A stretch of 58,224 nt of DNA from UBA993 sp964389365. GTDB taxonomy: Bacteria > Bacillota > Dethiobacteria > DTU022. Location: positions 1-58,224 of the forward strand of contig CAYMDO010000012.1 in assembly GCA_964389365.1 (NCBI GenBank), read 5' to 3'. Position numbers and translations under genes: made by a program. The first letter of the stretch is position 1. Every line of letters starts with the position of its first letter. This document shows, one piece after another, positions 51,610 to 58,224 of the stretch. The notes under the pieces are model-generated. The model saw nothing but the letters and a program-made list of their open reading frames with translations, had not been told where the DNA came from and ran no database searches.

Positions 51610-52632
51610 TCAGCTGCCGAGAATCTCGTTCAGGGCAGATAAAGCAGTCTCAATATCTGCTTTGTTTACTTCTTTATTGGTGGTGAAGCGAACCCGGTCA
51701 GGCTCAATTGCCACAGTCAGGATCCCCCTTTTTTCAAGCTCTTCGCTTAACTGCCAGTTTGACATCATTGTCGGTTTAATAATGACAATGTTGGTGTCCA
51801 CGTCGTCCGGATTAAACTCGATCCCCCTGATACCGGCCAGGCCATCAGCTAACAGGCGGGCATTGGCATGATCTTCGGCCAGGCGATCGACCATTGTTTC
51901 TAGGGCCACTATACCGGCCGCGGCAATAATGCCGGCCTGGCGCATGCCTCCTCCCAGGCGCTTGCGCCAGCGTCTCGCTTCATCGATAAAATGACGGGTA
52001 CCGGCGATGATCGAGCCAACCGGCGCTCCGAGTCCTTTGGAAAGACAAAACTGGACAGTGGTTGTACAGGCGGCATAATCTTTTACCGCTACTCCCGAGG
52101 CAACAGAGGCATTAAAAATACGGGCGCCGTCAAGATGAACCGGCAGCTTGTGCTTGAGAGCCACCCGGTATACTGCCTGCATATCTTCGAGGGGCACAAC
52201 CGTTCCGCCGGCCCGGTTATGCGTATTTTCAAGGCAGATCAGCGATGTGGGCGGCAGGTGAATATCATCGGTGCGGATAGCCCATTCCACAAGATCCGCC
52301 GGCAGGGAGCCGCGGCTGCCGGCAAGAGGCCGGGGCTGGATGCCGGCAAAAACAGAAGCTGCGGCTGCTTCATAATAGTAAATATGCGAGTCGGCCTCGA
52401 GGATTACCTCCGTACCGGGGCGGGTTTGAGTTAATATGGCGATCTGGTTGCCCATTGTGCCGCTGGGGACCAGCATCGCATCTTCTTTGCCAAGCAAGTT
52501 TGCTGCCAGCTCCTGGAGGCTGTTTACCGTCGGGTCGTGGCCGTACACGTCATCGCCGAGTTCCGCCTCGTAAATCGCTTTTCTCATCGCCTCGGTCGGC
52601 AGGGTTACCGTATCGCTTCGCATATCAATCAA
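51610..52632 (-). CDS. ltaE: Low-specificity L-threonine aldolase
   Basis: 340 residues from TTG 52632 (GGGGAGG 8 nt upstream). The N-terminus reads IDMRSDTVTLPTEAM, and the PLP lysine is in FCLSKGLGAPVGS. The DDVYGHDPTVNSLQ segment is a family hallmark. It splits L-allo-threonine and threonine to glycine and acetaldehyde, linking to serA and thrC in this genome. Confidence 0.92.
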   Translation of the reverse strand: MIDMRSDTVTLPTEAMRKAIYEAELGDDVYGHDPTVNSLQELAANLLGKEDAMLVPSGTMGNQIAILTQTRPGTEVILEADSHIYYYEAAAASVFAGIQPRPLAGSRGSLPADLVEWAIRTDDIHLPPTSLICLENTHNRAGGTVVPLEDMQAVYRVALKHKLPVHLDGARIFNASVASGVAVKDYAACTTTVQFCLSKGLGAPVGSIIAGTRHFIDEARRWRKRLGGGMRQAGIIAAAGIVALETMVDRLAEDHANARLLADGLAGIRGIEFNPDDVDTNIVIIKPTMMSNWQLSEELEKRGILTVAIEPDRVRFTTNKEVNKADIETALSALNEILGS

Positions 52633-52785
52633 TCTGACTACCTCCCCTTCATAGACACCAGTATCAGGGCAGAGCAAAAAACATTACCGGCAGTAGTGCG
52701 CTGATATACCTGGCTGCAGGTAATTTCCATACTTTCCTTAAGAACCGCGCGCATACCCATTAATAAACGCCTGTTACCTTCAATG

Positions 52786-54012
52786 TCAGGCAGCAGCATC
52801 CTTTTCAACCCTTGCTTCGCCGCCAGTGACCCTGGACATCATGAACAGCGCTACCAGGTAGGCAAGAGCTGCCATCGGGAAAAGAACCATCCGGGTACCG
52901 AAAAGGTCCATCACCCAGCCGAAAATTGGCGGGGCGATAATTGCTGCCAGCATTGAGAAAAAATAATAGAGGCCGGTATAAGTGCCCAGTTTGGCAACTG
53001 GCGACATATCGCTGACCATCGGGTAAGAATTTATATTGATCAGCGCCCAAAAGACGCCGCCTAAGACCAGGAGCGCGATAGCCAGCACAATCGGGGTCGC
53101 AAAGTAAAAAGAGCCGAGCATTAAGCACATCCCTACCAGGCCGGCCACAATGGTTTTTTTGCGACCCAGGGCAGTGGCGATAAAACCGCTTGGGATAGCC
53201 ATCAGCAGGAATGAAAGCGAGAAGAACCCGAGATAAAAAGCTGCCCGGGATTCGTCGATCGCCCACTTGTCCATCCCGTACAGGGTAAAGAATGTTTCAA
53301 CACCGTTCCAGCCGATAAACCAGAAAAAAATGGCATACAACAAATAGCGGGTTGTGCTTCCTTTTTCCCGCAATATTTCTAAAAGCGAGCTTACAATTCC
53401 ACCGGGGCTTTTTTCTGACTCTTCAAACTGATCGCGCGGTTCGCGGATCGCTGCCTGCAGAATGGCGAGGACCGCAATCATAATTACAGCGGCGACCGTA
53501 AATGCCGCATTAACGCTGAGTAACCTGGTAAAGATGAAGAAAAAGAGCAGGGCTCCAAGGCCGCCCATTAAATTGACTATGCCGTTGGCTTTGCTCCGGT
53601 AGATAGAGGGGGTCAGGTCCGGCATGAGGGCAATGGCCGGGGCCCGAAGCGCCGCCATGGCAATATTCATGACAATAATTACCGGAATTAAGACAGCCAG
53701 TGAAGCGCCGGCATAGGGGATCAGGGAAAAAAACAGGGCGGCAACCGGCACGCTAACCAGCAGGTAGGGCATACGGCGGCCGAAACGGGTCCACGTGCGG
53801 TCGCTCAGCGCCCCGAAAAAAGGAATCAGCAAAATGGCGGCGATATTGTCAAATGTCATAATAAAGCCGACTGCCGTATCGGTGTAAGGAAGGTGTGTGA
53901 GCAGCCGTTCCAGGATCGGCGGCACATAGGCGTTGTAAATAGACCAGGTAAGGGTAATGATCAGGAAACCGAGGCCGAGAATAACGATCTTCAAATAATT
54001 AAATGGTTTCAT
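52786..54012 (-). CDS. MFS transporter
   Basis: 408 residues, 12 TM helices in two halves with the MFS signature loops (FGALSDRTWTRFGRRMPY between TM2 and TM3, and the repeated GRKK loop). The long hydrophilic loop in the middle (AIREPRDQFEESEKSPGG) is typical. The R-x-GRR-x-PY loop is like sugar/cation symporters. The start abuts the stop of the GDPD gene (0 nt), so the pair is coupled; a glycerophosphodiester- or sugar-related substrate is plausible but unproven. Confidence 0.85.
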   Translation of the reverse strand: MKPFNYLKIVILGLGFLIITLTWSIYNAYVPPILERLLTHLPYTDTAVGFIMTFDNIAAILLIPFFGALSDRTWTRFGRRMPYLLVSVPVAALFFSLIPYAGASLAVLIPVIIVMNIAMAALRAPAIALMPDLTPSIYRSKANGIVNLMGGLGALLFFFIFTRLLSVNAAFTVAAVIMIAVLAILQAAIREPRDQFEESEKSPGGIVSSLLEILREKGSTTRYLLYAIFFWFIGWNGVETFFTLYGMDKWAIDESRAAFYLGFFSLSFLLMAIPSGFIATALGRKKTIVAGLVGMCLMLGSFYFATPIVLAIALLVLGGVFWALININSYPMVSDMSPVAKLGTYTGLYYFFSMLAAIIAPPIFGWVMDLFGTRMVLFPMAALAYLVALFMMSRVTGGEARVEKDAAA

Positions 54013-54750
54013 TTACTGTCCTCCATCCATAATGTTATACAGCTCTTTTGGGTGATCGGTGATAATTGCATCAATCCCGCCGGCGACCATCAGTTCCATA
54101 TAGAGAGGTTCGTTAACTGTCCAGGCGTAGATGGCCAGGTTGTGATCCCTGAAACCGCTGACCAATTCAGGGTGCTGGAGGTGGTAAAAAAGGGGATGCA
54201 CCGAGTAACAGCCTATTTTTAGGGCATACTCCCATGGCTCATATAACCCGGAAACATATAGCATGCCGGTGCGAATCTCTTTGTTCAGCTCACGGCAGGC
54301 AACCAGGCTGTAATGGTTAAAAGAAGATATCACCACCCGGTCAGTTAAGTTCCTGCGCTTGACCGCCTCGATAACTTTTTCTTCGAGGCCGGGGTAGAGC
54401 ACAATACCGCTCTTCAGTTCGATGTTGTAGAGCAGCCCGGTAGAGGCAAATTCATCAAAGACCTGTTCAATGGTTGGTATTTTCTCCCCTGCAAATTCTT
54501 CTCCAAACCATTTGCCGGCATCAAGGCGCTGTAATTCTTTAAGGGTATAGTCTTTAACAAGGCCGCTGCCGTTGGTGGTGCGCTCCAGCTTTTCATCGTG
54601 AATCACCACCACATGACCGTCCCTGCTCAGCTGCACGTCAAATTCAAGCCCGTCGGCGCCCACCTCAACCGCTTTGCGGAAAGCAGCTAACGTGTTTTCC
54701 GGGGCATGCGTGTTTGCTCCGCGGTGTGCCAGGTTTAAAGTTTTACCCAA
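54013..54750 (-). CDS. glpQ: Glycerophosphodiester phosphodiesterase
   Basis: 245 residues of the GDPD TIM barrel: NLAHRGANTHAPENT, EFDVQLSRDGHVVVIHDE with the metal-binding and catalytic His/Glu/Asp. It hydrolyses glycerophosphodiesters to glycerol-3-phosphate and an alcohol. TTG start with AAAGGAGG. No signal peptide, so it acts in the cytoplasm. Confidence 0.92.
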   Translation of the reverse strand: MGKTLNLAHRGANTHAPENTLAAFRKAVEVGADGLEFDVQLSRDGHVVVIHDEKLERTTNGSGLVKDYTLKELQRLDAGKWFGEEFAGEKIPTIEQVFDEFASTGLLYNIELKSGIVLYPGLEEKVIEAVKRRNLTDRVVISSFNHYSLVACRELNKEIRTGMLYVSGLYEPWEYALKIGCYSVHPLFYHLQHPELVSGFRDHNLAIYAWTVNEPLYMELMVAGGIDAIITDHPKELYNIMDGGQ

Positions 54751-54767
54751 TTAGCGTACCTCCTTTA

Positions 54768-56090
54768 TTACTGTACCCGGAAAAAGGATTCATCAAATTC
54801 CGGTTTTCCTTCATAACGGCTCATAAAGAACCCGGGAAGGCTGTCAGCCTGCTCAAAAAGAACCGGGCTGGCGGCAATGCCGGCCCTGTTTAAAGCTTCC
54901 ACAATTTCTTTTGGGTCGGGGGGGCACCCCCTGGCGGCAAACACCTGCCGCGTGGCGGGATGGTCTTTATTTTTGCGGTACATGCACCGGCCGATCAGCA
55001 AAGTGGCCTGCATACCCGGTGAAGGCTCCATCGCCTTGCCGGTTAAAACTTCGACCCGATCCCAGGCTTCGCCCTGCCATGCTTGTCGAATCGCCGTTAA
55101 TATAAGGCCGTTTAAGGAGGAGCAGTATGTGCACATCGTATCATCAAATTTGCGGTAATAGATCCCCGACAGGCCCTGCTTGGCCAGGGCAGAGGGCATC
55201 TCGCCGTTATCGCCGCAGTCGTACGGAAAATCATATTCGTGATATGAAGCGACATCTTCTATTTTTTCACCGATCACTTCAATGTCGGAAAGGTCGGGCC
55301 GGCGCCCGACCCAGTCAGCCGCCAGCGCCAGGTGCTTTACGCGGGCCGGATCGTGGCCGAGCACGCTCGCCCCTACCAGGTCGGCTGAAAGGAGATCCGG
55401 GGAAGCAATCAGCAGGTCGGTGCGCCGCATACGCCCGTCAAAACCGGGACCGCGTTCCAGGCTAAAAATACCGTCGATTAACGTCAGGCCGGGCGGCATC
55501 GGGCCGGCAATTTTTGAAACGTATAAATGCAGGTCCTTCTTGCGATCCGCGCTGTGGCATTTCTTGCGTGAGGCAATATCGATGGTGCCCTTTAGATTTT
55601 TTATTCCCAGGCTGACCACGGTCTGGTTGTGCGATTTTAATACCGGGACATCTACTAAAAAATCGCTTTCGAGGATATCGGCATTTATCCTCAGGCTGAT
55701 TCCCCCGCCCAGGTCCACTTTTTTAAACGGCTGCTTCATGATGTTTATAAGTTTTACACCGTAGCGAGCTTTCAGCGTTTCGTAGCCGAGGCTCTTAAAG
55801 GCATGGGCCGGCGTTTCGGTATCATTCGGATCGGCTACAATCCCCTCACCAATGGTGATACCGGCAACCCCGCGTTCCTTTAAAGAAATTACAATATCCT
55901 CGATAACCCGCGAGGTGGTAATCACCCCCCATTTGGGGAAATTACAGGCTTTTGTCCAGAAAACTATATTCGGCTTAATAAATACCCTGGCCGATGCCGG
56001 CAGGTGGTCAAGGCCGCCGCAATCGCGGATGACCTTCTGCACTGATTCTAGCGGTTTTTCATAACGTACAATCGCAACTTTTTTTGTCAC
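54768..56090 (-). CDS. DUF362 protein
   Basis: 440 residues from GTG 56090 (GGAGG upstream; open frame reaches 56132). The DUF362 core has RVFIKPNIVFW, VPVLKSHNQTVVSLGIKNLKG and TLIDGIFSLERGPG. The C-terminal part has a C-x2-C (DDTMCTYCSS) and further Cys residues but no complete ferredoxin motif, unlike the paralogue at 45.9 kb. Function is unknown. It lies between argF and the GDPD gene on the same strand. Confidence 0.7.
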   Translation of the reverse strand: MTKKVAIVRYEKPLESVQKVIRDCGGLDHLPASARVFIKPNIVFWTKACNFPKWGVITTSRVIEDIVISLKERGVAGITIGEGIVADPNDTETPAHAFKSLGYETLKARYGVKLINIMKQPFKKVDLGGGISLRINADILESDFLVDVPVLKSHNQTVVSLGIKNLKGTIDIASRKKCHSADRKKDLHLYVSKIAGPMPPGLTLIDGIFSLERGPGFDGRMRRTDLLIASPDLLSADLVGASVLGHDPARVKHLALAADWVGRRPDLSDIEVIGEKIEDVASYHEYDFPYDCGDNGEMPSALAKQGLSGIYYRKFDDTMCTYCSSLNGLILTAIRQAWQGEAWDRVEVLTGKAMEPSPGMQATLLIGRCMYRKNKDHPATRQVFAARGCPPDPKEIVEALNRAGIAASPVLFEQADSLPGFFMSRYEGKPEFDESFFRVQ

Positions 56091-56175
56091 CCTGCTGCCT
56101 CCATCCGGATTGTTCAGTAAACAGGCTGTCAATTTTCAACCAGAGGCTTCAGCAAACCTCACTGTCCCGGCCGCC

Positions 56176-57168
56176 TTACAACAGTGTGGCGTACATAACT
56201 GCTTTAATCGTATGCATCCGGTTTTCCGACTGATCAAAAACCACGGAACAATCTGATTCAAAAACCTCCTCCGCCACCTCCATGCAGTCCAGACCAAAAG
56301 CATCTCCGATATCTCTTCCGATTTCAGTTTCCAGGTTATGAAATGCCGGCAGGCAGTGCATAAAGATAGCATCATCTTTTGCCTTTTTCATCACATCCGG
56401 CGTAACCCGGTAAGCAGTTAACAGTGCTATCCGCTTTTCCCACATTTCTTTCGGCTCGCCCATCGACACCCAAACATCGGTATAGACGGCGTCAGCATCT
56501 TGAGCCCCTTCCTGGACGTTTTCGGTCAGGGTAATCGTAGCGCCGGTTTTTTGGGCTATAGTTTTACACTTCTCGACCAGATCCGCTGCCGGCCACACTT
56601 CACGGGGGGCAACAGCCCTGAAATGCAGGCCCATTTTAGCCGACCCAATCATCAGCGAATTACCCATGTTGTTGGACGCATCGCCAAAAAAAGCCAGGGT
56701 TTGACCCTGCAAAGCCCCTCTTTTTTCCTGGATGGTTAAAAAGTCGGCCAGGATCTGGGTCGGGTGGTATTCCGTAGTTAGGCCGTTCCAGACAGGGACA
56801 CCGGCATAAGCGCCCAGCTCCTCGATTATGCCCTGGGCAAAGCCGCGATATTCAATGCCGTCATACATGCGGCCGAGTACCCGCGCCGTATCCTTGATCG
56901 ATTCTTTTTTGCCCATCTGCGATCCTGTCGGCCCCAGGTAGGTCACATGCATTCCCAGGTCGTATGCCGCTACTTCAAAAGCACAGCGTGTCCTGGTTGA
57001 ATCTTTTTCGAACAACAAGGCTATATTCTTGCCTTTCAGGGTTTCATGGGCAATACCCAGGCGCTTCATGGTTTTAAATTCCTGCGACAACTGAAGCAGG
57101 TATTTAATTTCTTCGGTAGAAAAATCAAGCAATGTCAGCAAATTTCTGCCTTTCAGGTTAAAAGCCAT
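56176..57168 (-). CDS. argF: Ornithine carbamoyltransferase
   Basis: 330 residues. Carbamoyl-phosphate loop EKDSTRTRCAFEV, HPTQILADF and ornithine-binding HCLPAFH. The length and segment SMGEPKEMWEKRIALL resemble catabolic ArcB-type enzymes, but no arcA or arcC is near, so direction of use is open. GGGAGG precedes the ATG. Confidence 0.93.
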   Translation of the reverse strand: MAFNLKGRNLLTLLDFSTEEIKYLLQLSQEFKTMKRLGIAHETLKGKNIALLFEKDSTRTRCAFEVAAYDLGMHVTYLGPTGSQMGKKESIKDTARVLGRMYDGIEYRGFAQGIIEELGAYAGVPVWNGLTTEYHPTQILADFLTIQEKRGALQGQTLAFFGDASNNMGNSLMIGSAKMGLHFRAVAPREVWPAADLVEKCKTIAQKTGATITLTENVQEGAQDADAVYTDVWVSMGEPKEMWEKRIALLTAYRVTPDVMKKAKDDAIFMHCLPAFHNLETEIGRDIGDAFGLDCMEVAEEVFESDCSVVFDQSENRMHTIKAVMYATLL

Positions 57169-57306
57169 CTTTTTTATCCTCCCGGAACTTTATATGACTA
57201 TCAGGGCCGAAAAAATAAATATCGGCACGTGCATATCAACTTATCATTCGCCCCGGGGAGTTGCGAACCCTGCAATCATGACAAAATTTGTTGCAGTGTT
57301 GCAGTG

Positions 57307-57331
57307 TTGTCAAGGGGACGGGGGTTTGACA
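57307..57331. repeat. REP-like repeat upstream of the transposase
   Basis: TTGTCAA, core GGGGACGGGGG, TTTGACA. It is the inverse complement of the downstream copy at 58124-58148 with one mismatch in the shared 24 bp. A small direct duplication (TTGCAGTG) precedes it. Confidence 0.75.
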
Positions 57332-57371
57332 TCTTAATATAACCCTGGTATACTTCCACAGGGGTGATATC

Positions 57372-58118
57372 GTGCCGAGACAAGCCAGAAAGAAAAGCGA
57401 AAGCGGGATATACCATGTTTTACTGAGGGGTATAAACCGCCAAGCGATTTTTGAAGACGAAGAAGATAGTGTTGAATTTTTGCAAGCCTTAAACATCTAT
57501 AAAGCAGAACTCAATTGCTTTATTTATGCTTATTGTCTGATGCACAACCATGTTCATTACCTCATTCGCGTCGGGGTAGAAGATTTATCCACCTTTATGA
57601 GGAAAATCGGCGCTAAATACGTCTATTGGTACAATCGGAAATACGGGCGAATCGGCGGATTATTCCAGGACAGATATAAGAGCGAGCCGGTTGAGGATGA
57701 CGGTTATTTCCTGACGGTACTGCGCTATATTCATCTCAATCCGGTAAAAGCCGGTATATGCAATACTGCTTCAGATTACAAAGAAAGCAGTTACAATGAC
57801 TATATACAACCGCGTAAAGGCCAGATAACGGATACAGAATTTGCTTTAAGTCTGATGAGCAGAAAGCAGTTTGCGGAATACCACAATGAAGGTGGCGACG
57901 AGAGGTGCTTGGATATGCGGGATGTGAAAAGGGTCGGCGACAGTAAGGCTCAGGCTATACTTCAGGCTGTCAGCCAATGTGGTGATACATCTGAGTTTCA
58001 GGTATTGCCGCGTGAGAAGAGGGACAGGTGTTTGGCTCACTTGAAGGAGAAGGGGTTATCTGTGCGCCAGATCGAAAGATTGACAGGTATAAACAGGGGT
58101 GTTGTACAGAAAGCATAA
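57372..58118 (+). CDS. REP-associated tyrosine transposase (RAYT, IS200-like)
   Basis: 248 residues from GTG 57372 (GGGGTGAT upstream). The Y1 transposase HUH motif is in LMHNHVHYLIRVG. Other RAYT marks are RQARKKSESGIYHVLLRG at the N-terminus and RYIHLNPVKAGI with tyrosines downstream in YKESSYNDY. The C-terminal helix-turn-helix (LSVRQIERLTGINRGVVQ) is seen in one RAYT group. Such enzymes nick single-stranded REP hairpins and spread them without moving their own gene. Inverted GC-rich repeats lie on both sides, and copies lie at 0.1 and 7.3 kb. Confidence 0.9.
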   Translation: MPRQARKKSESGIYHVLLRGINRQAIFEDEEDSVEFLQALNIYKAELNCFIYAYCLMHNHVHYLIRVGVEDLSTFMRKIGAKYVYWYNRKYGRIGGLFQDRYKSEPVEDDGYFLTVLRYIHLNPVKAGICNTASDYKESSYNDYIQPRKGQITDTEFALSLMSRKQFAEYHNEGGDERCLDMRDVKRVGDSKAQAILQAVSQCGDTSEFQVLPREKRDRCLAHLKEKGLSVRQIERLTGINRGVVQKA

Positions 58119-58123
58119 CTGTG

Positions 58124-58173
58124 TTGTCAAACCCCCGTCCCCCTGACACTTATGTTGTCAAACCCCCGTCCCC
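58124..58173. repeat. REP-like repeats downstream of the transposase, two tandem copies
   Basis: TTGTCAA, core CCCCCGTCCCCC, TGACA (58124-58148), then a second, partial copy TTGTCAA-CCCCCGTCCCC (58155-58173). They begin 5 nt past the transposase stop. Confidence 0.75.
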
Positions 58174-58224
58174 AGGCATTCCGCAAATGAAATAGAATAA
58201 TGCCTTTAAAGGCAGTTAAAGTAA

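Noticed and set aside
1..58224. CRISPR array, tRNA, rRNA, prophage or integrase
   Set aside because: No regularly spaced repeats, cloverleaf or rRNA-like sequence, and no phage genes were seen.

Overview
This window looks like chromosomal DNA of a strictly anaerobic, Gram-positive (Clostridia-type Firmicutes) bacterium. The evidence is the hrcA-grpE-dnaK-dnaJ order behind a perfect CIRCE operator, the hinT-rpsU-yqeY-phoH-ybeY-dgkA-cdd-era-recO block, strong Shine-Dalgarno sites with many GTG/TTG starts, and oxygen-sensitive enzyme families (4-hydroxybutyryl-CoA dehydratase, a ferredoxin-thioredoxin-reductase-like protein, corrinoid-type trimethylamine methyltransferase). I cannot name a genus. 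I found no tRNA, rRNA or CRISPR array.

The most striking content is two apparent recoding events. (1) The trimethylamine methyltransferase gene mttB (4171-5658, minus) is interrupted by one in-frame TAG at codon 328, exactly where this family carries pyrrolysine, and the family sequence continues in frame on both sides. (2) A ferredoxin-thioredoxin-reductase-like catalytic subunit (43516-43914, minus) meets a TGA exactly where the last redox-active cysteine of its CxC motif belongs. Family-like residues (NLF) follow it, and a 9-bp hairpin with a G-first 3-nt loop starts 14 nt downstream, which fits a bacterial SECIS. A selenium context is present elsewhere: yedE-tusA-yedF (33143-35182) and the tRNA 2-selenouridine synthase mnmH (19503-20540). 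If both readings hold, this genome uses a 22-amino-acid code. TAG is also a common ordinary stop here (14 of the genes listed), so pyrrolysine decoding would have to be conditional or context dependent.

Layout: 1-7.4 kb is an accessory region with a permease, an IS256 remnant, a sensor kinase with a truncated response regulator, mttB, a VapBC toxin-antitoxin pair and a MITE-like element. 7.3-9.7 kb is a metal-responsive repressor and P-type ATPase pair. 9.8-12.3 kb holds KtrAB potassium uptake plus a deleted trkA copy. 12.4-19.3 kb is a leftward housekeeping block with a cytidine deaminase-TrmO fusion and a pgpH gene reduced to its two ends. 19.5-21.7 kb runs rightward (mnmH, ylbF, a HAD hydrolase). 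21.7-30.7 kb runs leftward (tRNA/rRNA modification, heat shock, iron-sulfur assembly iscU-iscS-iscR). 30.8-36.9 kb holds cold shock, acpS, apgM, the selenium genes and threonine synthase. 36.9-39.3 kb is an ECF sigma / anti-sigma / secreted bactofilin-like operon. 39.7-42.3 kb is a large hybrid histidine kinase. 42.5-57.2 kb is a long leftward metabolic series: a DapF-like protein, the FTR/glutaredoxin pair, serA, DUF362 proteins, nagB with two sugar-nucleotide-like genes, AbfD-like dehydratase, threonine aldolase, MFS, GDPD and ornithine carbamoyltransferase. The right end is a REP-associated tyrosine transposase between inverted copies of a GC-rich repeat that also occurs near 0.1 and 7.3 kb.

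A recurrent theme is genes cut by internal deletions (trkA, pgpH, the sensor domain of the 39.7-kb kinase, the response regulator at 4.1 kb). This suggests either ongoing gene decay or, less likely, assembly faults.
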